Positions 10,660 through 22,444 of a stretch of DNA of 64,000 nt are shown here, one piece after another. The position numbers and the translations under genes were made by a program. The notes beneath the pieces are model-generated. The model was given only the letters and a program-made list of their open reading frames with translations. It was not told the origin of the DNA and did not search any database. This DNA comes from Triglochin maritima (taxonomy: Eukaryota; Streptophyta; Magnoliopsida; Alismatales; Juncaginaceae): contig OY821782.1 in NCBI GenBank assembly GCA_963682175.1, forward strand, positions 32,323,741 to 32,387,740. Direction: 5' to 3'. Positions within the stretch are counted from its first letter, which is position 1; each line of letters begins with the position of its first letter.

Positions 10660-13079
10660 ATGCACTCAATGTTGGTGGTTGAGGAGTTGAATATGGAGTT
10701 GCTGAAGTCATGGGTGTTAGGTGCTACACATTGGAGTGAAGATGATAATGTGAAAATGAGATACATGATTCCTAGTAATATGAGAAAGGATTATAGAGAT
10801 GTAGAGTTTGAACAAGACATTCAGGAGGCAGTTAGGTATATTAATCTTAAAATGGAATTGTATGTGTATTCCACTTTGGAGAACAACCCCACAAGTATTG
10901 TAAACCCCAATTGCTAGTGAATATCCCCCCACACAAGAACAACCCCAGGCCCAACAGTTAATGAAGGTCTTGCTTCAGTTGCAGATGATAATAGGTCAAA
11001 ACCTACTGTTGGTGCAAGTGTGGGTCTTAGTAATGAGCCCCAAGTCATTGGCCCTCAAGTTTTGGAGCACAAGCTAGTGTCACAATACCCTACTTCTCTA
11101 ACCAAAGCAACCAAGCTCAAACCCACCAATTGAGCCCACATTCGGACCAAGAAGATCAGAAAGGGTTAACATGACTCAATAGATGGAGTTTGAAGAGCTA
11201 GAGGGGGAAGAAGACTCTGATGACAGTGACCCTGATTTTGTGTTGTATAATGCATTATTAGAAGAATCTGAGGGTAGTGAGATGTGAGTTTATGATGATA
11301 TGAATCCTGAAACAGATGACTTCATGCCATTTGATTATGACCCTCAAGCACTTAAGGTTGACATGAAGAATCTTGAGGTAGTTGTTAAAAAGATGTTTCC
11401 CAATGTGCACACTTTTAGAATGACCATTATCACTCACTACATTTTAACAGAATGTGAAATAACATACTTGAAGAGTCAGGTAGAGAAAGTGACTGCTAAG
11501 TGTAAAGTTGAGGATACATGTTTAGATTGAATGATGGCTCTATCTTTGAGATAAAGACACTAAGGTTGCCACATACATGTTCTTTTGTGAATAAAAGATG
11601 GTCTAAAATGGTCACTAAACATTAGATTGTTTACCAATGCCTTGAAAGGCTAGCACAAAATGACAAGCTCTCTGTAAAGCACGTAAGTGACCAACTATAT
11701 AGGAGATTCCACCTTAAGGTTTCCTATATATATGAAGGTGTGGAGGGACAAGGACCTAGCCATGAAGTTATATGGATGTGAGGAGGAGCAGTATGAGTTG
11801 GTGCCTTTCCATGGTTGCAAAACTGAAGAACCCTGGCAGTATTATAAATTATGAGGTCAATCCTAAGGATAGCACCTTCCTTAGGTTGTTTGTATGCTTT
11901 AGGGCTTGTAGTGAGGGATTTATTAGAGGGTGCATGCCAGTGATTGGCCTAGATGGTTGTCAGCTTAAGGAAAATTGTAGAGGAACTCTAATGTCACCTA
12001 TTTTAGTGGATGGGAATTATAACTTATTCCTACTTGTTTTGCAACTGTGGACATAGAATCATGCCCCTATTGGACTTTGTTTCTAAAGAATCTCAAAGAG
12101 GTTGTGGGACATAGACCTGGATTGATGGTAATAAGTGATAGGTACAAGGATCTAGCGAAAGGGGTGCTTAAAGGGTATGGGAAATGTGCATAGGACTTGT
12201 GCAAGGGATCTTTACCAGAACTTCGAAAAGAAGTAAAGGAACACTTTGCTACTAAATCTGATGTAGAATGTTACAAGTGCCTATATAGAATAAGAGTTCA
12301 ATAGGAAGATCGAGGCTATAAAAAACAATGCTGGAGCACATGATTGGTTGGTCGTAGTGAAAGGCAGTGAGAAATATGGAGTAGAAGTCAGTTTGCCTTG
12401 GAAGACGAATCTGATCACAGCACCAATAATTGCAGTGAGAGCTTCAATAACTACATCATAGAGATTAGGCATATGCCTCTTGTGACATAGGTGAACAACT
12501 TAAGGCAATGATTATGCACACAATGTACAAAATGCAAGAATTTAGCAGAGTCCACACAGAGCACTAAGTCCCTAAAGCTGGTCAACGAATCTCAGCAATA
12601 ACTAGAGAGCTGGGTCACTTCAGTGTCACAAGATCTACTGATGAAAAGGCAGAGATTTCAAAGAGAAGCAGGAGGTTTGTTTGTTGACTTGAGTGAGAAA
12701 TCATGCAGTTGCAGGGTTTGATAGTTGTGTGGTTTGTCTTGTCAACATGTAGTTGTAGTCATTGGAACCAAAAAAGGGGTTATGTGGAAGACTGTGTGGA
12801 CAATGGTACACCAAAGATAGACTTGTGGCTGCATATGACCAAGGAATCAATCCAATGATAGATATGTTTGAGTAGCCAAGAGTTATGGGTTTTCAAGTTT
12901 TGCTACCTATTGTTAAGAGAGGAGTTGGCAAGCCCAAAAAGTTAAGATACAAGTCCATCATGGACCAAGGCACCACCACAAGAAGAAACAAGTGTACAAG
13001 GTGTGGACTCCTTGGTCACCAAGCTAGAAGGTGCAAGGAAGCCATTGGAACTCAGCAACAACAAGGCTCCCAAAGGTAA
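10660..13079 (+). pseudogene. MULE transposase, broken
   Basis: MuDR-type transposase spread over all three frames. Recognisable in order: an N-terminal region (10,660-10,917); an acidic segment and a basic segment (11,300-11,530); the transposase core (11,772-12,200) with 'SEGFIRGC.PVIGLDGC', whose IGLDGC holds the first catalytic Asp, and 'MVISDRYKDLAKGV', whose ISD holds the second; a SWIM zinc finger with CSC at 12,704-12,712 and CQH at about 12,740-12,748; a basic 'VGKPKKLRYKS' tail; and a CCHC knuckle CTRCGLLGHQARRC at 12,993-13,034. In-frame stops (for example inside the SWIM finger where Trp is expected) and frameshifts abolish function. Introns were not resolved, so some apparent shifts could be splice sites, but the stops inside motifs are real breaks. 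Confidence 0.82.
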
Positions 13080-13974
13080 ACCATCTCTATTGTTTAGTAA
13101 TTTTCATCTTACTTTCACTTATTTATACAGTAACATGTATATTACCTTATCTGATTCTTTTAACATACCCATTAGAAGAAGCAATAGAAAGCACACAAGA
13201 TGACAAACAAGCACCTCTACTAAAACATCACAATAACCACCACAAAGCCAAGATGAAGGTTCTGCTACTGCTGCACTCAGCAATCAATGCCACAATATCC
13301 AAATGAAGATTATTGCTCAATGCTCAATCTTCTACAATATGTTGGTGGTGGGCAACTTCCAATCCAAGACGTCATTAATTTGGTACATGTGTTTTGGTGT
13401 GTTGTTTTGTGTTAAATTATGTAGTTTTGTTGGATGTAACCTTATTGCTAACTAAGGAATTGATGTCACTTTGTGTGTTATTCTCTGTTGAGTCATGTAC
13501 TATTGGTTTTGGAAATGTTATTTTGATGTCAACTGATAGCTACTCTTTTGGACAAAGAATTAATTGATGTGAATGTATGAATGAATTGAATGTGTTCAGG
13601 TTTTGTAGGCTTTGGAATGTGACTTTGTTTGTTACTTTTTTATTAAAGTGAATCTTCTCACGTTGTACTATTTTGCTTTATTAGTAAAGCAAGTCATGTT
13701 TCGTTATTAAAGTACGCAAGTCATGTTTTGTTGGTTGTAGGCACTTCAGTTATGCAAGCCATTAATGTTTGATTGATTGCAATTCCTTCAATAATGTTTG
13801 GTTTGAATTATTGGTCTTCACTTATGCAGCCATTCCATCAAACATTATCAACAAACCATGCACTCAATTATCAAGTGCTTAATAAAGTAAATCATTCCAT
13901 TTCATTAAGCCAAAAATTAACCATTACAACACCTTCAACTTAAACCCAAACAAACACCCACCACTTCACTAACA

Positions 13975-14125
13975 ACAAACCATAAAACAACAACAACCAA
14001 CAACAATGATGACTACGACAACAACAACAACAACAACAAAAAGATGCAACTTCAACCACCAACTGACAACAACAACCAACAACAACAACACAACAAAAAG
14101 ATGCAACTTCAACCACCAACTTCAA
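13975..14125 (+). repeat. CAA-rich repeat with a 57-bp duplication
   Basis: Runs of CAA/ACA triplets inside the MULE. The segment AAAAAGATGCAACTTCAACC plus neighbours occurs at 14,037-14,065 and again at 14,094-14,122. The long open frames here are by-products of the triplet repeat. Confidence 0.7.
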
Positions 14126-14741
14126 TTAACCATCTTTACACACACACAAACCAACAATCACCACCACAACAATCATGAGAACCAAACCAATCTTTGTCAA
14201 CAAACCCTTGCACTGAACGACAAAGGGTTTCAAATCGCGAACAAAAGCCCGCAACTCCAACATTTCTTCTTTGAGATTGTCCACCTTAGTTTCAATCAAC
14301 CTAAAGTTCTCTATGACTTCCTCCTGGAGTTGCTCAAATAGAGGGAAAATCAAATCAGCGGAAGACGAGGCATATCTTCTTGTCTGCTTGCAATGTCAAA
14401 CAAACATTTCATCAAATACAATGGGAGCAAGGCAGACATCAAACATTTCATCAAAAAAATGAACTTCGGAAATGGAATTTAGGATTACAAACCCTTAGTA
14501 GTTGGGATAACGGGAAAAATGACGGTCGTATGACCTCTCTTGCTTTGAGGTGTACAATTTCCAAGTCAACCCACACTCGCACAAGGGAAGGAGCTCGAGG
14601 ATCTCCGTGGTGTTCGAGGAGTTCGGCACGTCGGAGGTGTTCCAGGAGCTCGAGGTGGGGACGCCAGACAAAAGGGACAAGTCGGAGGAGCTTAAGCTCG
14701 GGTTTGGTGGAGAAGTTGGAGGATGACGAGTGGGAGGCCAT
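14126..14741 (-). pseudogene. GRF zinc finger / coiled-coil / membrane-anchor protein carried by the MULE
   Basis: A second gene antisense to the transposase. The frame from 14,680 reads 'LPLCECGLTWKLYTSK' followed by 'RSYDRHFSRYPNY' and, after a stop, 'EVHFFDEM'. This is the layout of a GRF zinc finger (C.CG....TS......F..C......FF.W), with later cysteines lost. From about 14,375 a second segment gives a heptad-like helix ('QLQEEVIENFRLIETKVDNL') and then a hydrophobic stretch ('IGLVLMIVVVVIVGLCV') as a C-terminal membrane anchor. Such GRF coiled-coil proteins are abundant in plants and some sit within MULEs. An intron may lie between the halves. The N-terminal start at 14,741 (MASHSSSS) is in another frame, so a frameshift is likely. 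The role is unknown. Confidence 0.55.
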
Positions 14742-15106
14742 CGGAGATTACAAGGTGGTAATCAGCTAAAAAGGTCAATGAAGAAGGGGCGGGAAGAATG
14801 GTGAGAGATGTTTTCTTGGGGCGGGAATTCTAAGTGGACACGGATAACAATGTTTTACAGCTGGTTAGGGTGTGCTTATGGCGGTCTTATAGAGTGGGCC
14901 CCTGTGACAGTCTAGGTGTACAAAAGTAAAAAAATCAATGCAATGTGTACCCAAGTAAATTTTGAAAACGCGGGTGTATTGTGGAAATTGACATCTTTTA
15001 GAGGCGCACCCAAGAAAAAAACCCTATAGATAATTATTAAGTTATTTGACAAGTTTATACATGATTCTTAGTTCTCCTACATCTCCTCCTATTTATTTGG
15101 GATAGC

Positions 15107-16003
15107 GGATTGAATCAGCTTAATATAACCGCAAGTGCACGCCCACGTTGAAGCGGTGGCAAACACGAGTCGATCCACAAGGAGCGTGCACTAGTCGTGT
15201 TCACAATACTCGAGTGGGAAAATGAAGGGAGAGAGATGTGGTCGGAATCAAACCAAATCACGTAGAAAATTAAAAACAACAATAAAACTAGACCCCTAGG
15301 GGGTAGAGAAAGAACATGGAATTGAAAATGTGTAGTGTAGTGTGTGTTCAAATGTGCTCATCAAAACATGTCATACATGAAATCCATAAAACTCAAATTC
15401 AACTTTGCCTCCACATGAAATAAGATAAAACATTATCATTAAAACATACAAGACAATAATTCAAATGAAGCAAATATGTTCACATGCATAATGACTCATA
15501 TCCAACTATGTCTCCACATGAAATAAGATTTATTCACAATCATTAAAACATACAGACATTAATTTGGATAAAGCCAACATGAGCACATGCATGCACATGT
15601 CTTGTTCCCTTCTTCCACTCCATCCTTATCCTAACCTCATCATTCCCCATAAAATATACCTACTAATCTAAGCATGTGCTAAGCTTCACTCAAGAGCATT
15701 AACACATTAAAGATAAGAGTGAGATCTCATAAGATGATTATGAAAATCATGTAAGGCTCAAAGAATTAAGATTAACACACACACTAATCCCTCACATGAT
15801 CAAATCACCTTCTTCTCCACCCCCCAATGGGGATGGACAACTCTCTACTCATCTCTATACTAAAGAAAACATAAAAATGACATGAACCCATAAAAGAAAT
15901 GAAGAAGACAAGATTAAAAAAACAACATCAAAGAAATTGTATCAAAGTAAAAGACATGTATTTAAAGAACAAAACTCACTATTGATTGAAATGAAAAGAT
16001 TAC
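15107..16003 (-). mobile_element. Element A 3' LTR, first piece (U5 side)
   Basis: Matches 44,045-44,950 closely (same ACCCCTAGGGGG hairpin near 15,292 and the same LTR tail). The terminal CA, read as TG on the plus strand, has become GG at 15,107. It stops at ATTAC (15,999-16,003), the target site of the next insertion; the LTR resumes at 28,499. Confidence 0.85.
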
Positions 16004-17110
16004 TGATTAGTAGCATATCATGCATCATATTCATGCTATATATCATTTATTTTACCCCAATATTGTGCTACCCGAGTTGTTGTTTGTTGTGTTTCAGGAG
16101 TTAGGTAATAAAGAAGAGGAAGGGAGCAAAAAGGACCTAAATGTAACAAGTATGAACTGATTTTGGAAGGTTCTGGACCTATTTTTAATGCACAAGAACT
16201 GGATCGCAAATCAGAAAAGACCCAAGTGCAAACCGGAGGGACCTGATTGTGAAGTGATAAATATGGTGACACATGAATTGAATCAAATCAGTATTTCGCC
16301 AATCAAACTCAAAGTGATTTGAGCCAGAGGACCAGGAATTCACCCCACGTGACAAATGAAGAAATAAAGTAGGACACAAAATTTCAGACTGATCGGATCC
16401 ATTTGATCCGCCAATAGTGGATTTCGATCCTCCACTGGCGGATCAAAATGACCTAAATGGTCTCCAATTTTGGTCGTGGTTCGGGTTGTCGGGTCAGAGC
16501 ATTCCCGAACTATCAGATGTGATTTAAATTTGTCTGATTATTCCCAGATTAATCTTAACCATGTATTAATCTATATATACCATTGTAATCCCTCCTCTCC
16601 ACCTCTTCTTCCTCCTTCCCTCATTAGAGTAGGTTTTAGTTTTCTGTTTTAATAGTGTAATAAGGGGGTTGGAGAGGAGCCAACTTCGTGTTTTTGTTTC
16701 TTAATCTAGTTTTGTTCTTGTTCATTACTTTAGTGTCTTTACTTTGATGCAATTTCTTTTATGTTGTTGTTTGGTTAATCTTGTTTTTAGCTATTTACAT
16801 TATGGGTTCTTGTTATTTTTATGTTTTCTTTAGTGTGGAGATGAGTAGAGACTAGTCCATCCCCATGGGGGTGGAGAGGAAGGTGATTTGCTCATGTGAT
16901 GGATTAGTGTTAGTTAATCTTAATCCATTGAGCCTTACATAATTTCCATAACCATCTAATGGGATTTTACTTTTATCTATGATGTGCTAATGTTCTTGAA
17001 TGAAGTTTAGCACATGCTTAGATTAGTAGGCGTATTTTATGGGGAATAATGAGGTTAGGATAAGGACGCAGTGGAAGAAGGGAACAAGACATGTGCATGC
17101 ATGTGCTCAT
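16004..17110 (+). mobile_element. F2 LTR inserted in element A's 3' LTR, left piece
   Basis: Starts TGATTAGTAGCATATCATGC directly after ATTAC; the right piece ends at 28,493 and is followed by the same ATTAC (28,494-28,498), so this was one LTR insertion in opposite orientation to its host. It follows the F2 pattern to GTGCTCAT at 17,110 and then breaks off. Comparison with 47,639-49,192 shows about 270 bp of F2 missing between the two pieces. Confidence 0.83.
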
Positions 17111-18154
17111 GGGGACACGGAAGAGAGAGAATGACTCAGGAGAGAAGGGAAGACGTCCTTATGCTACGGCGGGTGGGTACAGGTAGAAGCACACACGCAA
17201 ACAATGCTCAAACAATCCTAATGTCGTTATAGGTCCTTACAGCTAGACGACGCCTAACTGCGAGGTCACACGGCCTCAACATGTCTCTCCTCCCTACGAC
17301 GAGGACCCCAAATCCCAGCAAGTGAGTCAAGATCCGAAGATCTCGTCTCTCCTATTATCAACATAGTGGGCAACGCCGATCAGGCCAGGACGGTCGGGAC
17401 CGGATCACTCTCCTAATGCGCCCTAAATCCTTAGGGGCAATGTCTACTTGATTTTAAAATTAGGCTCTTGATTAGTGTGGTTTTTGGGGCGAAGGAAAGG
17501 GTGATGAAATCTCCCACCTTATCTTATATGGGACAGCCCCTCCTTAGTAGCGTTTTGGAGTCCTAATCTAACAATCAACTCTCCAAACAAACGCTCAACT
17601 CTCCAAACAAACGCTCAACTCACACTTGTTGCAATGCACTTCCTACTAACTAATGCATGTTCATACAAAATGCATGAATGAGAGTAGGAAACACGTACCT
17701 CACGCCAGCACTCAGCAACTGAATGTAAAGCTAAAAGAAAAGACAATCTACGTGCCTAAGTCGAGTACATGATGCATGACCTAAACAAGAAAGAATGCCT
17801 AATCTTTTCCTTTGGATTTTAAGGTCCAAGTTGCTTAAAGGGAGATTGTTTATTAATCTGGGAACAAACTATAAGTCAAAACATGCCAAATCGAGTCCCA
17901 GATCGCTATATCAGATAATACAACAAGCCAAAGAAAAAACGAGAAATAGAGCTCACCAGACCGCTAGTTGGCGGTCGTAGGCCGCTGATTGGCGGTCCAA
18001 GCTGCTTTGTTCCGCTCCAAATTTCTCCTGGTTCTTTTCCTTTAGCCTCAGAGTCTCCTGAAACAAAGAAAACTACAAAACACAAATTAAATCCACTCGA
18101 ATCGTCCAAACCAGAGTCTGGACTGGCACCTCCTCGGCAACGGTGCCAAAAACT
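17111..18154 (-). mobile_element. Element B second leader with primer-binding site, truncated
   Basis: Almost identical to leader 1 at about 25,888-26,926. The primer site is at 18,131-18,148 (minus TGGCACCGTTGCCGAGGA; plant tRNA-Asp complement with two changes). The conserved leader block lies at 17,475-17,525. A 20-bp unit around CTCAACTCTCCAAACAAACG is duplicated near 17,577-17,617 but single in leader 1. Palindrome pairs lie at 17,959-17,976 and 17,980-17,997. Confidence 0.8.
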
Positions 18155-19532
18155 TGTTTAATCTTTTTAAAATACCGCAAGTGCACGGCCACGTTGAAGC
18201 GGTGACCAGTACGGGTCGATCCTCAGGGAGGTGAGTAGCATCTGGTTTTTCAGAAATCAAGTGGCAACAAAAGGGGAGAAGAGTTTGTCTATGCTAATCT
18301 ACACTACACTAAACTACTAATAAGAAAAATGCAAAGTAAAGCAACTAAAGATTACTTCGAATCAAAACTAAAAGAATGTAAAACTAAGCTGGAATCAAGA
18401 AGAGAAAGACCCCTAGGGGTGGAGTGTGTGCACACATGTAAAAAGATGGTGAAGAATAGGCACAAATATAGGTAGTGTTTTCATGCATAGGAAGTGTCTA
18501 AAGGTTATGGAAAAACCTATCAATCTATTCACTAACCTAGTTGATTAACATTCATATACACTAGCTGGTTATTTCAGAACCTAAACAAGCATGGGAGGTG
18601 TCTAAGATGTATGGCAAAACCCATCAAGTGTAGTATTCTACTCTAACAAGCAAGCATACATTCACATTTATCACCACAATCAAAATATAAAGCATTCATA
18701 TCCATTCTTTAATGCATGTATGAACAACATCTCCACCCCCAAAGGGGGATGGATCTACTCACTACACATTATTCTAACGATTAAACTAAAGAAGAAGGGA
18801 AACATTCTAACTACTTTAGCCTACAATAAAAGAGATAAAACTAAGCTAAGCATGCATAAAGAAACAACATAAGAACAAAACAATGAAAGAATTATTTTAT
18901 TAACTGACTCACACTACTAGCAACATTCTTCTCCACCTTGAGATTTTGCTCCAAGGATTACTCCAAGTAGAGAGAATGTCACCAAGAAATGGATGATTAC
19001 AATAGAAGGTGAAGAGTTCTATTTATAGCCATAGAAAAGGTAATTCGGGACAATCCCCCAGTATGGGACTAAACAAATACCAGAAATAGACTAAATACAC
19101 ATTAATACATGCCTCACATAAATCGTAGCGGATCTGGACCAAAAGAGACCGCCAATTTGCGGTCTTGGATCGCCAATTGGCAGTCTACAATGTTCGGATC
19201 ACTCTGGATTTTCTTCTGGGCTTTTCTGAATGGGTTGGTTTGTCTTTGATGCATCTACTTTGCTTGTTGGAGCTTCGATCCGAATAGAATTGGCAAAATA
19301 CTCCCCATGATGGTGTGAAGTATTCTTGTTTGCTCATTGGTCCTTCAATCTTGCATCTTGGTTCTTGAGTCTCTCAACTCAGTCATTTTTCTTGCTTTTA
19401 GGTCCTTTTATGCCTCTTCTCTTCAAACCTATTTATTTCTGAAATTCAAACATAAAACTCGCCACTTAGCATTATTTAGGTTAAATATAATGGATATAAG
19501 ATACAAATGTAAGAATGAAATGATGTCAATCA
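18155..19532 (-). mobile_element. Element B LTR2
   Basis: 1,378 bp, minus TGATTGACATC...GATTAAACA. It differs from LTR1 (26,927-28,325) by scattered substitutions and small indels. It carries the U3 palindromes at 19,147-19,164 and 19,168-19,185, a minus TATAAATAG near 19,020, and hairpins near 18,735 and 18,412. On its upstream side (minus) lies the polypurine tract, on its downstream side a primer site, so it is shared by two tandem copies. Confidence 0.88.
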
Positions 19533-19547
19533 AATACCCCCACACCT
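19533..19547 (-). other. Polypurine tract of element B
   Basis: Minus AGGTGTGGGGGTATT directly abuts the TGATTGACATC start of LTR2. The same tract precedes the right LTR of element C (40,535-40,548). It would prime plus-strand DNA synthesis. Confidence 0.8.
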
Positions 19548-21061
19548 AACTTTTGCTAGTCCCGAGCAAAACAAAGAAAGAGAAAAAGGAAAGAAAGGAA
19601 TAGCATATGTAAAGCAGGGAAATCATAACTCACTCTCGTAGGAATCATGGTTGCACTTAGCACGTGCAACAAGCCGTTAAACCTTCTTGTTGCCAAGGAG
19701 GAGTGTTGTCTCCTGAGGGTTTTCAGTGGATACACCCACAAAATCCGAACAACGATGCTTTATTAAACCTAGCTACACGACTCGGCTCATTTTTGTCGAT
19801 CATTGGACGCGGTAATGCTACGGTCCGACTCTATATTTGTAATCAGTCCACACATCTAGCCTAATGAATCATTCATGAAAATTAATTAAGGACTTAAGTG
19901 AAAGACATGGGCAACCTTAACTTCTGAAAGTGATACATTGTGTAAAGTCCATTAAGATTCTTATTTGACTCTTTTTTTCTTTTCTTTGGAGCATTATATT
20001 GGTTGGTGTTTGATTCTCCCAGGGTCAGGTTTCGTGCATCATTTCCTATGAGTACTTACACTATCACATACACCTTCCCCTAAATCTCCACATAGGGCGA
20101 TCCCTACCACCCGTGTAACAGGAGTTCGGTCGGTGCATCCTAAGTCAGATGACTCGAGAGCACCATGCACTAAGTCCCCTCGGACCTAATTTCCCGAGTG
20201 ATAGGAGCCGTGCGAGAAGAGAGAACACCACTTCTTCATTTATCTACATGGGAACCAAAACTCCTACACTTACAGTTTCACAAAAAGAGTTTAAAGGCCC
20301 TTGACTACGACAAACTTCCTTATACTAACACACACAAATTATTGACTCACTAGGTTCAGGGTGGACTTCTTTAAATGTTTGAGTACTGAAACTCTATGAT
20401 TGCACGCCCCCCGAGGGAAAATCGGGGTGCATCCTAACGACTCGATAAAACCTAAACCAGTAAACTAATATCCTAATGCATCAAGTTCAAGACAATTTTG
20501 GGAGCTTTCTTTTTTACTTTGCCTCTCAACAGTTTTGCACATGCCAAACACACGCAAAACCCACAAAAACATTTTCTTTCGCTAACATATGAAGATTTTG
20601 AAAGAAATGTGAAAATTTTAAAGCACTAGGCAAGCAAAAGAAGACAAGTCACCCAAGGATCATGGCAAGCAGGTATATCGATATTAAATGCAGCACACTA
20701 ACATGGCCCTATCAATACACACAAAAGAAAACAAAAATCAAAGGAAAATACTAAACTATGTACACACGTAAAACATCCCCCTCACACCTACTTCATGCAT
20801 TGTCCTCAATGAATGTGAGCATAATACTACATGGATTTATGAATGAAAAAGGGAAGATCTCACCAACATGAAGTGCAACAGGAAGTTCATGGTTATAGTG
20901 ATGGACACAAACCCGAATTCCCTCAAAAACTATGAGATGCTAAAGAAGAGAGACAAATACGTGAAAGAAATGGGGCCCAAATACACAAGGGTTGGAGCCC
21001 ACAACAATCGATGCTCACTGAAGGAGTCTTTTATGTATTTTTTCTTCTCTTTTTTTGTTTT
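19548..21061 (-). mobile_element. Element B 3' non-coding region with conserved hairpin cassette
   Basis: No gene. It parallels 29,135-30,412 of element A closely and the 3' region of element C more distantly. The most conserved part is 19,614-19,720, which folds on the minus strand into SL0 (19,699-19,714), SL1 with a GCAA tetraloop (19,682-19,701) and SL2 (19,650-19,670). SL0 and SL1 overlap by 3 nt here because a CCT present in A is missing. Confidence 0.7.
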
Positions 21062-22444
21062 TTATTTTTGTTTTTTTAACAAGATATATACATCAACAAA
21101 GATATTCTCATAATCATTTGGTGAAGGAACATCAAATGAGAACATCGAGTTATGAGGATCAGAGACTTGCCGAGATGGGCAAACTTCACTGGTACTCTGA
21201 GGTGTCATGAGGGGCGAAAGGTCAAAGCTAAAAGGCTCGAACCCCTCATGATATTGGTTGGTCATAGGCAACATGAATGAGTGAAGTTGTGTTGTCTCAC
21301 TGGGGTTTTGTTTCTCATCGAACAAAACCCTTCAACCAATAGGTGGGTGCATCGGAATGAGTTCCTCAAGCTCATTCGATGGATGCAGCACACCTGCATC
21401 ACTAAGAATGGGGCTTCTCCCCAAGTCATCCAACAAGGACATCCCACCATCATTTATATCATCAACCATAAGCTCGATCATAGGTGGGTCATTGTTGGAG
21501 TCAACCTGAAGCTCAAAGGGCTCAATAGCCCTAGAACACGGGGTGATGACACCTTTTAGAATGGGCATATGATGAGGTGTGTCCCCCTCACTAATGGTTT
21601 GAACTGAATCATGCAACGATCACTCCCTTTGGACATTCATGTTTGATGTCAGCTCACTCTCTTGCATTGCAAAGACAGGCAATGAGTTTTCGCTGGGCCC
21701 ACAAACATTCTCAATGGGTTGATTTGGTGTTAGGGGTGTTCGTTGATTTTGCGGTGTTTTCTCTAATTGGTGGATGAGATTGAGATTTAAAGGTTGGTCC
21801 ATGGGCTCCTGTTGCCTACCAGAGTTCAACACATGAAACTCGGCACTCATGTTACCGAATGAGAGTTTCATGAGACCATTTCTACAATTAATTAAGGCAT
21901 TGGAGGTTGCCAGAAATGGTCTACCCAAAATCAAAGGTACTTGAGAGTGGGTGTGCGCAACAGGATTGGTATCGAGGACAATAAAATCGACTCGAAATAT
22001 AAAATCTCCAACTTTGATAAGCATGTCCTTGATAATGCCCTTAGGAATACGAATGGATCTATCTGCCAATTGGAGGGTAATCTTAGTTGGTTTCAATTCT
22101 CCCAAGTTCAACTGTTGATAAATGGAGAATGTGAGGAGGTTGACCGCCGATCCTAAATCAAGTAATACATTACTCATGCTAGTGTCCCTTATCATACACT
22201 GAATAGTAGGACACCCATGGTCCTTGTATTTTGTGTAGGTGGGATTGGACAAAAGTGAACTTACATTTGCATCCAAGAATGCTTTCTTAGGAACATTGGT
22301 CTTCCTCTTGGTTGTGCAAAGATCTTTTAACACTTTGGCATATTGAGGTATTTGTTGGATGACATCCAACAAGGGGATGTTAACCTTCACTTGCTTAAAC
22401 ACCTCTAATATCTTATCCATCGTGTCACTCTGCTTTTTGGTTAA

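Larger units (their letters stand above)
9839..15024 (+). mobile_element. Mutator-like element (MULE), 5.2 kb, decayed
   Basis: The two ends are inverted repeats of about 90 bp: left (from 9,839) reads TTTTTCTTGGGTGCATCTCC... with AATACACTTGCATTTTCAAA further in, and the right end read backwards from 15,024 has the same words with a few changes. A perfect 9-bp target duplication TATAGATAA (9,830-9,838 and 15,025-15,033) flanks it, the Mutator hallmark. Inside are a broken plus-strand transposase and, near the right end, a minus-strand GRF-finger gene. Stops and frameshifts in both mean the element is no longer autonomous. Confidence 0.92.

Noticed and set aside
14006..14341. Thr/Asn-rich open frame on the plus strand at 14,006-14,341
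   Set aside because: Product of the CAA repeat opposite the GRF coiled-coil reading.
14380..14769. Arg/Ser-rich 129-codon plus-strand frame
   Set aside because: Shadow of the minus-strand GRF finger segment, which has recognisable motifs; this one has none.
15107..17110. A palindromic hairpin element formed by inverted F2 LTRs
   Set aside because: The ATTAC target duplication at 15,999-16,003 and 28,494-28,498 shows a plain insertion of one LTR into another in opposite orientation.
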